A stretch of 64,000 nucleotides of DNA. It comes from Xanthomonas massiliensis. GTDB taxonomy: Bacteria; Pseudomonadota; Gammaproteobacteria; Xanthomonadales; Xanthomonadaceae. Under the pieces are notes generated by a model, which worked only from the letters and a program-made list of their open reading frames with translations, did not search any database and was not told where the DNA came from. Below, in pieces: positions 46,541 to 57,002 of this stretch. The stretch spans positions 62,001 to 126,000 of the forward strand of contig NZ_FCOY01000004.1 of the NCBI RefSeq assembly GCF_900018785.1, given 5' to 3'. The position numbers and the translations under genes are program-made. Position 1 is the first letter of the stretch, and every line of letters begins with the position of its first letter.

Positions 46541-47560
46541 GTGCCCCTGATCCGCCTGATCAGCCGCGACAACGGTGTCGGCCTGAGCCAGGACCTGGCA
46601 TTGATGGCCGAGGCGTTGCGCCGCCTGCGCCCCCAGGCGCAGGTGCAGGTGCTGGGATTCGGCAGCGGCGCCGCGCGGGTGTGGCTGCAGGGCCTGCGCC
46701 CGCGCCTGCAGCGGCCGGCGGAGCTGCAGATCTTCCTGGAACGGGTCTATCCGTCCTGCCTGGCCGCGGGGCGCCGCAACGTGCTGGTGCCCAATCCGGA
46801 ATGGTTCCAGCCGCGCTGGGCGCGCTGGCTGCCGCGTTTCGATGCGGTGTGGTGCAAGAGCCACCAGGCCGAGAGCGTCTTCGCGCCGTTCGGCCGTCCC
46901 TGCCGCTACGTCGGCTTCACCAGCCAGGATCCCTACGAGCCGCAGGTGCCGCGGCAGCGCCGCTTCTTCCACCTGGCCGGCCACAGCTCGGCCAAGAACA
47001 CCGACCTGGTGTTGCAGCTGTGGGCGCGGCATCCGGAGTGGCCGCCGCTGACCGTGGTGCAGGACGCACGCAAGGCGGTGGCGGTGGACCTGCCCAACGT
47101 CGAGCAGCACACCGGCTACATGCCGGCTTCGCTCCTGCGCACCCTGCAGAACAGCCACCTGTTCCACCTGTGCCCCTCGCGGGTGGAGGGCTTCGGCCAT
47201 TACCTGATGGAGGCCCTCGGTGCCGGCGCGATCGTGCTGGCCACCGACGGGGCACCGATGAACGAGCTGGTCACGCCGCAGCGCGGGCTGCTGATCCCGG
47301 TCGAGGGCCAGGCCGCCGACAACCTCGGCGTGCGCTATCGCGTGGAGGCCGCGGCGCTTGAGCGTACGATCGAGCGTGCGCTGGCGCTGGACGAGGCGCG
47401 GATCGGCGCGCTTTCCGCCGCCGCCAGGGCGTTCTTCCTCGAGCATGACCGGCAGTTCCGCCTGCGTCTGGAAGGCGCCTTGCAGGCCGCCGGGGTGATG
47501 CCCGGCGGTGCCGCGATTGAGGCGGCGTTGGGGGGACAGCCGGGACAATGCGGCCCATGA
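46541..47560 (+). CDS. Glycosyltransferase, GT-B fold
   Basis: A 339-residue cytoplasmic glycosyltransferase, likely acting on lipopolysaccharide or a related surface glycan because the next gene encodes an O-antigen-ligase-like protein. Rossmann-type C-terminal half with CPSRVEGFGHYLMEALGAGA, the sugar-nucleotide binding signature, and the acceptor NTDLVLQLWARHP region. The GTG at 46541 is chosen because GGGAGG lies six nt upstream; ATG is absent nearby in frame. The sugar substrate cannot be inferred. It overlaps the following gene by 4 nt (ATGA). Confidence 0.82.
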   Translation: MPLIRLISRDNGVGLSQDLALMAEALRRLRPQAQVQVLGFGSGAARVWLQGLRPRLQRPAELQIFLERVYPSCLAAGRRNVLVPNPEWFQPRWARWLPRFDAVWCKSHQAESVFAPFGRPCRYVGFTSQDPYEPQVPRQRRFFHLAGHSSAKNTDLVLQLWARHPEWPPLTVVQDARKAVAVDLPNVEQHTGYMPASLLRTLQNSHLFHLCPSRVEGFGHYLMEALGAGAIVLATDGAPMNELVTPQRGLLIPVEGQAADNLGVRYRVEAAALERTIERALALDEARIGALSAAARAFFLEHDRQFRLRLEGALQAAGVMPGGAAIEAALGGQPGQCGP

Positions 47561-48858
47561 CGACCGCGCAGCTCCCCACGACCGGCCAGGCATGGCCATG
47601 GCAAGGCAAATCGCAGGTAATCGCTTCGCTGGCCCTGTTCCTGTTCGGCCTGTGCGCGGTGTCCATGCCCAGCGGCATGTTGCCGTTCGGGGCGCTGCTG
47701 CTGGGCACCAGCGTGGCGACGGCACGGTCGCTGTGGCGGATCGCCCCGCCGCAGCGGCGCGCCCTGCGCTGGACCCTGTGGCTGTCCGTGGCGGTGGTCG
47801 TGCTGGCGCTGTTCTCGTCCTGGCGATGGGACCTGGGCCTGCACGTGGTGGAAAAGCGCACGCGCTTCCTGGCCCTGCCGTGGGCGGCGTTGTGGGCCTG
47901 CGCGCTGGCGCCGGATCCGCGCTGGTTGTGGCGTGGTGCGGTCGCCGGCATCTGGGCCGCCCTGGGGGTGGCGCTGGTGCAGGTGCTCGCGCTGGGCATG
48001 CCGCGGGCCGACGGCTGGAACAACGCGATCGTGTTCGCCGACGTCACCGTGGGCCTGGCCGTGCTCGCGGCCCTGCTGGTCGCCGATGCCCCGCGCATCC
48101 GCCTGGCGACCCTGGTCGCGGCACTGGCGACGATCGTCCTCAGCGGCAGCCGCGGGGCCCTGCCCGCGATGGCGCTGCTGCTGGTGGTGATGGTGTGCAC
48201 CGCGCCCTGGCGGACCCTGGCGGTGCGCCTGGGGCTGCTGGTCGGTGCGGTGGCGCTGGCGACGGCCCTGCTGGTGGGCGTGCCCGACCTGGCGCGGCAG
48301 GCGCGCATCACCGAGCTGCGCCAGGACATGTCGCGCCTGGAGCGGGGCGACGATAACTCCTCCACCGGCGCACGCCTGGAACGCCTGCAGGTGGCCGGCA
48401 GGACCGTGCTCGACCATCCGCTGACCGGGGTGGGCATCGGCCAGTTCGACAGCGCCATGCAGCGCTACGTGCCCGAATGCAGGTTGCCGCAGGTCGCGCG
48501 CTGCCACCTGGGGCATGCCCACAACGACCTGGCCGAGTGGGGCGCCACGCAGGGCCTTCCGGGCGCGGCGCTGCTGGTGCTGGTGTACGCGGTGCCGTTG
48601 GTGTGGTTCCTGCGCGCCTGGCGGCGCGGCCCGTGGCGGGGGGTCCGCGGCACCGCGCCGGCCGGGCTGATGCTGGTGGCGGTGTTCGCGCTGTGCGGGC
48701 TGACCCAGTCGATGTTCGCCCACCAGCTCGCGGCCAGCTTCTACAGCGTCGCGGTCGGCGTGCTGGCCGGCCTGTCGCTGCAGGCGATGCAGCGCGCCGC
48801 GCTCACCCGCGCACCGGGTCGGACACCGGCTGGCCGTGCTGGAGCAGCCACAGCATGA
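47557..48858 (+). CDS. O-antigen ligase-like polymerase/ligase (Wzy/WaaL family)
   Basis: A 433-residue integral membrane protein with about eleven hydrophobic helices, the topology of the WaaL/Wzy family that joins or polymerises surface glycans in the periplasm. The longest soluble loop, between helices near residues 255-330, carries GARLERLQVAGRTVLDHPL and HAHNDLAEWGATQG, similar to the conserved loop histidine and the H-x-HN motif in O-antigen ligases. It overlaps the upstream glycosyltransferase gene by 4 nt, and its end overlaps the convergent glycosyltransferase gene by 56 nt. The precise glycan is unknown. Confidence 0.82.
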   Translation: MTTAQLPTTGQAWPWQGKSQVIASLALFLFGLCAVSMPSGMLPFGALLLGTSVATARSLWRIAPPQRRALRWTLWLSVAVVVLALFSSWRWDLGLHVVEKRTRFLALPWAALWACALAPDPRWLWRGAVAGIWAALGVALVQVLALGMPRADGWNNAIVFADVTVGLAVLAALLVADAPRIRLATLVAALATIVLSGSRGALPAMALLLVVMVCTAPWRTLAVRLGLLVGAVALATALLVGVPDLARQARITELRQDMSRLERGDDNSSTGARLERLQVAGRTVLDHPLTGVGIGQFDSAMQRYVPECRLPQVARCHLGHAHNDLAEWGATQGLPGAALLVLVYAVPLVWFLRAWRRGPWRGVRGTAPAGLMLVAVFALCGLTQSMFAHQLAASFYSVAVGVLAGLSLQAMQRAALTRAPGRTPAGRAGAATA

Positions 48859-49618
48859 TCGCCTTCTGGCGCACGTAGTTGGCGCGCACGTAGGCATAGA
48901 CCAGCCCGCGCCAGCCGTCCAGGAAACCGAGACGGAACACGTAGCCGCGCCAGAAGCGCCAGGCCGGCGCCAGCACCAGCTTGCCCCAGGTGGCGCGCCG
49001 GCCGCGGGCGAAGTCGTGCTCGGCCATCATCCGCGCGTAGCGCTCGGTCTTGGCCAGCTGCTGCTGCAGGGAGCGGTAGGGGAAGTGCAGCAGGTCGCCG
49101 GGCAGGTCGCGCACCGGGCCGTCCACGCGGGCCGCCTCGTGGATCTCGCGGCTGCCGCGCCAGCCGCCGCGCCGGCGGTCGAACAGGCGCAGCACCCGGT
49201 CGGGATAGGCGTTGCCATGGCGCAGGAACCTGCCGAAGTAGTCCGACAGGCGCGCGAAGCGGTAGCCGGCAGCGCCGGCGAAACCGCCGTCGCGGGCCCG
49301 CAGGATCGCCGCGCGCAGGGTGTCGTCGATGCGCTCGTCCGCGTCCAGGCACAGCACCCAGTCGTGGCCGGCCTGGGCCACGGCGAAGGCCTTCTGGCTG
49401 CGGTAGCCGTCGAAGGGGCGGTGCAGCACGGTGGCGCCGAAGGTGGCGGCGATGGACGGGGTGGCGTCGGTGGAGCCCGAATCGACCACGACGATCTCGT
49501 CGCAGAAGTCCAGCGAGCGCAGGCAATCGCCGATGCGATCGGCTTCGTTGAACGCGATAATGCAGGCCGAGACGCAAGGCCGTTCGCCGCGGGCGGTCGT
49601 TGAGGATGGAGTGTCGAT
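48803..49618 (-). CDS. Glycosyltransferase family 2 (LPS-core WaaE/KdtX-like), no standard start codon
   Basis: A GT2 enzyme with GT-A fold: CIIAFNEADRIGDCLRSL, EIVVVDSGSTDATPS (nucleotide-sugar binding DxD neighbourhood) and WVLCLDADERID. The C-terminal half matches LPS core beta-1,4-glucosyltransferases. In this frame no ATG, GTG or TTG lies upstream of VVDSG (GTG at 49487-49489), although the conserved first strand precedes it. Reading back, an ATC at 49616-49618 would give IDTPSSTTARGERPCVSACI. A single change at 49616 (G to C on the plus strand) would make it ATG and overlap the divergent gene's ATG. Start is therefore uncertain: non-standard, mutated or misread. Confidence 0.75.
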   Translation of the reverse strand: MDTPSSTTARGERPCVSACIIAFNEADRIGDCLRSLDFCDEIVVVDSGSTDATPSIAATFGATVLHRPFDGYRSQKAFAVAQAGHDWVLCLDADERIDDTLRAAILRARDGGFAGAAGYRFARLSDYFGRFLRHGNAYPDRVLRLFDRRRGGWRGSREIHEAARVDGPVRDLPGDLLHFPYRSLQQQLAKTERYARMMAEHDFARGRRATWGKLVLAPAWRFWRGYVFRLGFLDGWRGLVYAYVRANYVRQKAIMLWLLQHGQPVSDPVRG

Positions 49619-50675
49619 GGCCGGGTACCTGCTGTTCGCGACGGAGCGTTATGCGCTGCCTATTCTGGCGCCAGTGGCCCGCGCCCTGCACGCCGCCGGC
49701 CAGCCGGTGGCGGCGTGGTTCGAAGGCGGCGCCGCCGGCGCGCGCCTGGACGGCGTGGAAGGCATCGGCCTGCGCCAGGCGCTGGCGATGCGGCCGCGCG
49801 CGGTGCTGAGCGCGGCCAACTGGGTGCCGACCTTCGTGTCCGGCGTCAAGGTGCAGCTGTTCCATGGCTTCAACGTGCAGAAGCGTGCGGACGGCCGCGG
49901 CCACTTCCGCGTGCGCGGCCTGTTCGACCTGTACTGCACGCAGGGACCGGCCACCACCGCGCCGTTCCAGGCCCTGGCCGCCGAGGATGGGCATTTCGCG
50001 GTCACCGAGACCGGCTGGCCCAAGCTCGACCCGCTGTTCCGCGACGACGGCGGCGCCAGCGCGGCGCTGCGCGCCCCGGCCGCGGGGCGGCCGGTGATCC
50101 TGTTCGGCTCGACCTTCACCGAGCGCCTCAGCGCCGCGCCGGTGCTGTACGAGGAGATCGCCGCCGACATCGCCCGCGGCGAACGCTACTGGCTGCTGAC
50201 CCTGCATCCCAAGTGCGCGCCGGAACTGTTCGACCGCTACCGCGCGCTGGCCGGCACGAACGCGCGTTTCGTCGAGCCCGAGCAGGTGATGGCCGCGCAG
50301 CGCGCCGCCGACGTGCTGGTCTCGGACACCTCCTCGATCGTGTCCGAGTTCGTGGTCCAGCACAAACCGGTGGTGACCTTCCGCAACCGCGTGCCGCAGC
50401 CGCACATGATCGATTTCGCCGATCCGGCGCTGCTGCCGGCGATGCTGGCGCGCGCGCTGGCGCCGGAGCCGGCGCTGATGGCCGAGATCGTGCGCTATGC
50501 CGACTGGATCCATCCGTACCGCGACGGCCGCTCGTCGGAGCGGGTGATCGCGGCCACCGAGGCGTTCATCGCCGCCGGGGGCGCCGCGCGCCTGCGCCGC
50601 AAGCCGCCGGGCGCCCTGTGGCGGCGCCTGCAGATCCGCCGCGAGCTGGGCTACTGGGGGCCGGGGGCGCGGTGA
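49617..50675 (+). CDS. CDP-glycerol glycerophosphotransferase-like protein
   Basis: A 352-residue protein similar in layout to the TagB/TagF family of GT-B glycerophosphotransferases, found in Gram-negatives in surface-polysaccharide loci. Features are the LFHGFNVQKRADGRGHF histidine motif, GSTFTERLSAAPVLYEEIAA, TLHPKCAP (the family HP motif) and VSDTSSIVSEFVVQHKPV, where the serine pair contacts the donor phosphate. The ATG at 49617 follows GGAG by 5 nt. It is divergent from, and overlaps by 2 nt, the inferred start of the GT2 gene. Expected to add a glycerol-phosphate or related group to LPS. Confidence 0.78.
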   Translation: MAGYLLFATERYALPILAPVARALHAAGQPVAAWFEGGAAGARLDGVEGIGLRQALAMRPRAVLSAANWVPTFVSGVKVQLFHGFNVQKRADGRGHFRVRGLFDLYCTQGPATTAPFQALAAEDGHFAVTETGWPKLDPLFRDDGGASAALRAPAAGRPVILFGSTFTERLSAAPVLYEEIAADIARGERYWLLTLHPKCAPELFDRYRALAGTNARFVEPEQVMAAQRAADVLVSDTSSIVSEFVVQHKPVVTFRNRVPQPHMIDFADPALLPAMLARALAPEPALMAEIVRYADWIHPYRDGRSSERVIAATEAFIAAGGAARLRRKPPGALWRRLQIRRELGYWGPGAR

Positions 50676-50994
50676 CGGTGCCGGCGTGGCGGCCGGGACC
50701 GCGCCGCGTGGCGCTGGCGTGTATCGCTTCCACCCGGTCGGGGCGGAGCGCGCTTGCCGGGAGTCGGGATCGTCCGGATCGGGATGGGGATCGCCTCGCC
50801 GTGCCCGGGCCACCCGCCGGTCGGCGTCGCATTCCGCGGTGGATGCGTGACGGCGCGGTGTTCCCGTCCGGATTCTCGTCCGGACGGGGATCCGCGACCG
50901 GCGCGACGCCCTGAGCGCGCGCCGCCGGCGCACAAGGGCAGGCTTCCGGCCGACGGGTGCCGCGGATGCGTGCCCCGCGTCGCGACGCAACGGC
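50676..50994. other. Gene-free stretch with a strong hairpin
   Basis: A 319-bp gap between convergent genes. CCCGTCCGGA (50863-50872) and TCCGGACGGG (50879-50888) form a perfect 10-bp stem with a 6-nt loop, the only structure visible. It may terminate one or both neighbours although no T-run follows. Confidence 0.45.
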
Positions 50995-52119
50995 TCAGTG
51001 CGAGCCGTGCAGCAGCGCGTCCACGTCCAGCTGGTGGCCGGCGCGTGCGGCCTTGGTGCGCAGGTACTGCTCGTTCTCATGAGTGATGCGCCCGGTGACC
51101 GGGATCCGCTCGACCACGTCGATTCCGGCCGCACGCAGGCGCTCGACCTTGGAGGGATTGTTGGTCAGCAGCCGCACCCGGGCGATGCCCAGGGCGCGCA
51201 GCATGGCCACCGCGGCGCCGTAGCGGCGCTCGTCGGCGCCATAGCCGAGCTGGGCGTCGGCATCGATGGTGTCCAGGCCGTCGTGCTGGTAGCCGTAGGC
51301 ACGCATCTTCGAGGCGATGCCGGTGCCGCGGCCCTCCTGGTCCAGATACACCAGCACGCCGCCGCCCAGCGCGCGCAGCGCCACCAGGGCGTTGCGCAAC
51401 TGGTCGCCGCAGTCGCACTTGAGTGAGCCGAACAGGTCGCCGGTCAGGCACGAGGAATGCACGCGCACCGGCACCGGGCGCGACGGATCCGGTTGGCCGA
51501 CCACCACCGCGACCTGGTCGCGCTGGGCCACGCCGCCACGGAACACCACGAACTCGGCCGGGCCGGCTTCGCGCAGCGGCACCGGCGCGCGCGCGACAAT
51601 CTCGTAGCTGCGCGTGGCACTGGCGCCGCCTTCGGCCAGCTCGTCCAGGGTCAGGCGGCTGCAGCCCTCGAAGGCATCGCCGGCCGCGACGTCCGCCTCG
51701 AGCACCGCCGGCAGCAGCAGGCCCAGCCGCGCCAGTTCGGCCGCGGCGCGGTCGAGCACGTCGCCGGGCTGCCATTCGGTTGGGGCGAGGCCATCGCGGC
51801 GATAGGCCAGGCCGGCCAGGTCGGGCAGGTCGCGCCCGGCCAGGGCGATGCGCGCGCCCTCGGGCGCCTGCAGGCCCAGCGTGCCGGCGCGGACCGCGGT
51901 CAGGAACAGGTAGTGGCGGCCGCCGGCGGCGCGGGCGAAGGCGGCGTAGCCCTGCGGGCTGGTGCTGTCCAGCGCCATCACCGCCCGGCGCGTGCCGGTG
52001 CCGTCGTCCAGCAGCACCGGCCGCCCCGCGCGCAGCTCGGATACCGCGCGCTCGCAGCGGATCGCGGCGGGAATGCCGAAGGGGGAATCGGGCGTGTGCG
52101 GGGATGGATCGACGGACAT
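50995..52119 (-). CDS. ribA: GTP cyclohydrolase II with N-terminal extension
   Basis: First committed enzyme of riboflavin biosynthesis, opening GTP to a pyrimidine and releasing formate. The C-terminal 200 residues have the zinc site HSSCLTGDLFGSLKCDCGDQ (three cysteines), the catalytic DQEGRGTGIASK and TNNPSK. The N-terminal 160 residues (APTEWQPGDVLDRAAAELARLGL) form an extra domain, found in a proteobacterial subgroup of RibA-like proteins and vaguely like the DHBP-synthase fold. The ATG at 52119 is used, and an extension 12 residues longer is possible. No FMN riboswitch is seen upstream. Confidence 0.9.
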   Translation of the reverse strand: MSVDPSPHTPDSPFGIPAAIRCERAVSELRAGRPVLLDDGTGTRRAVMALDSTSPQGYAAFARAAGGRHYLFLTAVRAGTLGLQAPEGARIALAGRDLPDLAGLAYRRDGLAPTEWQPGDVLDRAAAELARLGLLLPAVLEADVAAGDAFEGCSRLTLDELAEGGASATRSYEIVARAPVPLREAGPAEFVVFRGGVAQRDQVAVVVGQPDPSRPVPVRVHSSCLTGDLFGSLKCDCGDQLRNALVALRALGGGVLVYLDQEGRGTGIASKMRAYGYQHDGLDTIDADAQLGYGADERRYGAAVAMLRALGIARVRLLTNNPSKVERLRAAGIDVVERIPVTGRITHENEQYLRTKAARAGHQLDVDALLHGSH

Positions 52120-52237
52120 GGAACACCAGATGGCGACGGGAGCGGCCGGCCGCAAGGCGATGCGTCCGGCATGCCATTGTCGTGGCAGGCGGCGGATCGG
52201 CCAAACCCCGCGGCCGGGAAACTGCGTGCCGGCCGCT

Positions 52238-53158
52238 TCAGTGGGGATGGCGGGCGGTGGCGTAGGGATTGGCTTCGCCGCTGCCGGGCGGGCGCAACGT
52301 ATAGCGCTTGTAGGTCCACTGGTACTGGGCGGGATCGCGCCGGGCGATGCGCTCGATCTGCGCGCTGAGCGCGGCCACGGCGGTATCCAGGTCCGGGTCC
52401 AGCATCGCCGCCGGCGCCGGCTCCACGTGCAGGGCGAAGCGCATCGGCCCGATCCGTTCGCACCAGGCCAGCAGCACGGTGGCGCCGGTATGCTGGGCCA
52501 GGCGGGTGAGCAGGGTCATGGTCAGCGCCTGCACGCCGAAGAACGGCACGAACACGCCGTCGCCGGCCTTGGGCTGCTGGTCGGGCAGGATGCCCACCGC
52601 GCCGCCGGCCCTGACCGCCTTGAACAGCTGCCGCACCGCCGGTCCCTCGGCGCGCACCTGGTGGATGTTCGCGGCCGCGCCGCGCACGCGGCGCAGGAAG
52701 GCATCGCCCACCGGCGAGGCCGGCGCCTTGTAGACGATGGTCACCGGGCCGCGTTCGGACAGCCACTGGTTGAGCAGCTCCCAGTTGCCGAAGTGCGGCG
52801 CGGCCACGATCACCCCGCGCCCGGCGGCCAGCGCGGCGTCGTACACCGCCTGGCCGTGGCGCTCGACCAGGCAGTGGGCCAGGTTCCAGGCCGGCGGCCG
52901 CGACCACAGGCGCAGCGTCTCCATCGCCTGGCGGGCGGTGGAGCGCAGCACGGCACGGCGCAGCGCCTCGCGCTCGGCGGGCGCCAGTTGCGGATAGGCC
53001 AGTTCCAGGTTGCGCCGGGTCACCCGGCTCTCGCGGGCGTCGATCGCCCGCCACAGCCAGGCCAGCGCATCGGCCAGCGCGGCCAGCAGCGGCCATGGCA
53101 GGCGGGCGAACAGCCAAGCCAGGCGGTACAGCAGGCCCGCGGTGGATTCCGGTTTCAT
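52238..53158 (-). CDS. lpxL: Lipid A lauroyl-type acyltransferase (LpxL/HtrB family)
   Basis: Inner-membrane enzyme adding a secondary acyl chain to Kdo2-lipid IVA. The 306-residue protein has an N-terminal membrane helix (GLLYRLAWLFARLPWPLLAAL), the acyltransferase H-x4-E motif in APHFGNWELLNQWL and the downstream KGILPDQ-type box (GGAVGILPDQQPKAGDGVFV). The end (QYQWTYKRYTLRPPG) matches the family YQW-K pattern. Its acyl chain length cannot be told, so LpxM is also possible. Divergent from dtd by 53 bp. Confidence 0.88.
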   Translation of the reverse strand: MKPESTAGLLYRLAWLFARLPWPLLAALADALAWLWRAIDARESRVTRRNLELAYPQLAPAEREALRRAVLRSTARQAMETLRLWSRPPAWNLAHCLVERHGQAVYDAALAAGRGVIVAAPHFGNWELLNQWLSERGPVTIVYKAPASPVGDAFLRRVRGAAANIHQVRAEGPAVRQLFKAVRAGGAVGILPDQQPKAGDGVFVPFFGVQALTMTLLTRLAQHTGATVLLAWCERIGPMRFALHVEPAPAAMLDPDLDTAVAALSAQIERIARRDPAQYQWTYKRYTLRPPGSGEANPYATARHPH

Positions 53159-53211
53159 CGGCGAAGTTTAACGGCTATAACCGCGCGGTCCGCCGCCGCC
53201 AGGAGCCGTCC

Positions 53212-53652
53212 ATGCTGTCGTTGATCCAGCGCGTCACCCATGCCCGCGTCGAGGTCGAGGGAAGCCCGGTCGGCGCCATCGGCCCGGGCCTGCTGGCGCT
53301 GGTGGGGGTGCAGCCGGACGACGGCGAGACCCAGGTGCAGCGCATGGCCGAGCGGCTGCTGGGCTACCGCGTGTTCGCCGACGAGACCGGGCGCATGAAC
53401 CGCTCGCTGGCCCAGGCCGGCGGCGGCCTGCTGCTGGTCAGCCAGTTCACCCTGGCCGCGGACACGTCCTCGGGCATGCGGCCCGGCTTCAGCACTGCCG
53501 CCGCGCCGCCGGCGGCTGAACGCCTGTTCAACCGTCTGGTCGCGCTGTGCCGGGAAAAGCACGGCGGCGGGGTGGAAACGGGCCGTTTCGGTGCCCATAT
53601 GCTGGTGAGCCTGGTCAACGATGGCCCGGTCACCTTCCTGCTGAAGACCTGA
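53212..53652 (+). CDS. dtd: D-aminoacyl-tRNA deacylase
   Basis: Removes mischarged D-amino acids (and glycine from tRNA-Ala) from tRNA. The 146-residue length is normal. Conserved motifs are [15 protein letters not shown] at the start and [21 protein letters not shown]. Most Dtd proteins have SQFTL and RPSF; here the serine of RPSF is glycine. The Gly-cisPro motif region is in [13 protein letters not shown] (GP conserved). GGAG lies 7 nt before the ATG. Followed by the rpoD promoter. Confidence 0.94.
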   Translation: MLSLIQRVTHARVEVEGSPVGAIGPGLLALVGVQPDDGETQVQRMAERLLGYRVFADETGRMNRSLAQAGGGLLLVSQFTLAADTSSGMRPGFSTAAAPPAAERLFNRLVALCREKHGGGVETGRFGAHMLVSLVNDGPVTFLLKT

Positions 53653-53687
53653 GCGGTACCCCGCCGGGAACGGAAGGCGGCCCGGCT

Positions 53688-53695
53688 GGTATAAT
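53688..53695 (+). promoter_or_regulatory. rpoD: Extended -10 promoter of rpoD
   Basis: TGGTATAAT at 53687-53695, a perfect TATAAT with an upstream TG, lies 43 nt before the rpoD ATG. A weak -35 region agrees with an extended-10 type. The likely transcription start is near 53702. Confidence 0.6.
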
Positions 53696-53737
53696 GCTAG
53701 GTTCTCTTTATCCCAACCGCCGGTGGCGCGAGCATCC

Positions 53738-55603
<1,866 letters not shown>

Positions 55604-55634
55604 CCGTCGCCCCGCGCGATGGCGGCATGCCGCG

Positions 55635-55664
55635 AAAGCCCCGCCGTGCCGGCGGGGCTTTTTT
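55635..55664 (+). terminator. rpoD terminator
   Basis: AAAGCCCCGCCG and the complementary GGCGGGGCTTT form an 11-12-bp stem with a 4-nt loop and a run of six T (ending 55664), a classic Rho-independent terminator 32 nt after the rpoD stop. Confidence 0.93.
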
Positions 55665-55721
55665 CTTGGCGCCGCCAACTGGCCGCCGTCGTCCGGGTTC
55701 CACTACACTTGCGCCCCTTGC

Positions 55722-55797
55722 GGGCCTATAGCTCAACGGTTAGAGCAGAGGACTCATAATCCTTTGGTTCCAGGTTCGAATCCTGGTGGGCCCACCA
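55722..55797 (+). tRNA. ileX: tRNA-Ile2 (anticodon CAT, lysidine type); integration site
   Basis: A 76-nt tRNA including encoded CCA. The acceptor stem pairs 55722-55728 (GGGCCTA) with 55787-55793 (TGGGCCC), the anticodon loop CTCATAA carries CAT, and the T loop GTTCGAATC is standard. An elongator or initiator Met tRNA would be alternatives. The body matches the minor isoleucine tRNA whose C34 becomes lysidine to read AUA, and the initiator is excluded by the paired first base. It is intact and lies directly upstream of a tyrosine recombinase, so the element has probably used its 3' part as attachment core. Confidence 0.88.
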
Positions 55798-55894
55798 ATA
55801 AAATCAACAACTTAAGTTGTTTTAATCCGTTGTTGAGGTGTGCGAAAACAGCCATCGGTACACTTCCGGTACACTCCGGAACAGGAGACCTTAC
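55798..55894 (+). promoter_or_regulatory. Left attachment region and integrase promoter
   Basis: Directly after the tRNA lies the perfect 16-bp palindrome AACAACTTAAGTTGTT (55806-55821). Then come two direct copies of GGTACACT (55857-55864 and 55868-55875), 11 bp apart, which could be arm-type sites for the recombinase or an excisionase. The integrase ribosome-binding site AGGAG is at 55883. Confidence 0.45.
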
Positions 55895-56983
55895 ATGGCG
55901 ACCATCGCAAAGACCGCCTCTGGCACGTGGAAAGCCCTCATCCGCAAGACCGGATGGCCCGTTACTATCAAGACCTTCCGCACCAAGCGTGATGCAGAGG
56001 ATTGGGCTCGCCGCACCGAGGATGAGATGGTGCGCGGTGTCTACATCCGCCGTGCCGGTTCAGAGCGCACCACTATTGAAGCCGCATTGCGGCGTTACCT
56101 GGCGGAAGTCACGCCGGCCAAGCGGTCGGTCACCCAGCTCAATGAAGTGCGCCGGGCCGAGGTGCTGATCAAGCACTTGGGCCGCTATTCGCTGGCGACC
56201 GTCACGCCGGACATCGTCGCCAATTATCGGGATGAGCGCCTTGCCGGCGACATCGGTAAGGATGGGCAGCGCCGGCCACGCAGCAACAACACCGTGCGCT
56301 TGGAACTGGCCTTACTCGGTCACATGTTCACCGTGGCGCTGAAGGAATGGGGGCTGGGACTCAGCTTCAATCCCGTCCAAAGCATCCGTCGGCCACCACC
56401 TGGTGCCGGCCGGGATCGCCGTTTGGCAGTGGACGAGGAAGGGCGCCTGCTGGCGGCAGTGGATGCTCATTCCAATCCCATGCTTGGCTGGATCGTCCGC
56501 TTGGCGCTACAGACGGGCATGCGTGCCTCCGAACTGTTGGGACTGAAACGCCATCAGGTGGATCTGACGCGCCGTATCGTGCGCCTCCAGCAAACCAAGA
56601 ACGGCACATCCCGTACCGTTCCACTGACCATGGAGGCCGTGCGTATCCTGCGAATGGCCTTGGACAACCCGGTACGCCCCATCGATACCGACCTGTTGTT
56701 CTTCGGTGAGCCCGGCCGCGACGGCAAGCGCCGTCCTTATCAGTTCAACCCCACTTGGCTGGCGATCAAGCGCGAGTGCGGCATGGCCGATCTGCACTTT
56801 CACGATCTGCGTCACGAAGCGGTCAGTCGTTTCGTGGAAATGGGCCTGTCCGACCAAGAGGTCGCGGCGATCAGTGGGCACAAGTCGATGCAGATGCTGA
56901 AGCGCTATACGCATCTGCGGGCAGAGGACTTGGTGACGCGCCTCGACGCGGTTGCTCCATTTGGAAGGTCATCGCGCGGATAA
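55895..56983 (+). CDS. int: Tyrosine recombinase (phage-type integrase)
   Basis: A 362-residue site-specific recombinase. The catalytic residues are visible: first Arg in TGMRASELLGL, a Lys in the beta-hairpin (LQQTKNGTSRTVPL), H-x-x-R in HFHDLRHEAVSRF, GHKSMQM with the second His, and the nucleophile tyrosine in LKRYTHL. The N-terminal SAM-like core-binding domain (about 60-180) is intact. The start with AGGAG 8 nt before is preferred over an upstream one in the att region. It integrates most likely at the adjacent tRNA-Ile2 gene. It is convergent with the following gene. Confidence 0.94.
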   Translation: MATIAKTASGTWKALIRKTGWPVTIKTFRTKRDAEDWARRTEDEMVRGVYIRRAGSERTTIEAALRRYLAEVTPAKRSVTQLNEVRRAEVLIKHLGRYSLATVTPDIVANYRDERLAGDIGKDGQRRPRSNNTVRLELALLGHMFTVALKEWGLGLSFNPVQSIRRPPPGAGRDRRLAVDEEGRLLAAVDAHSNPMLGWIVRLALQTGMRASELLGLKRHQVDLTRRIVRLQQTKNGTSRTVPLTMEAVRILRMALDNPVRPIDTDLLFFGEPGRDGKRRPYQFNPTWLAIKRECGMADLHFHDLRHEAVSRFVEMGLSDQEVAAISGHKSMQMLKRYTHLRAEDLVTRLDAVAPFGRSSRG

Positions 56984-57002
56984 CCATCATGTTCGAAGCG
57001 GC

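Noticed and set aside
48741-51134. 797-codon minus-strand frame spanning the GT2 and CDP-glycerol transferase genes
   Set aside because: It is frameshifted relative to the GT2 motifs and antisense to the CDP-glycerol transferase-like gene.
52120-52237. FMN riboswitch for ribA
   Set aside because: The gap lies directly upstream of ribA, but it is only 118 bp and I could not find the conserved FMN aptamer elements.
55722-55797. tRNA-Met reading of the CAT tRNA
   Set aside because: Stem sequences fit the minor isoleucine tRNA with lysidine at position 34 better than elongator or initiator Met tRNAs; modification itself cannot be seen.
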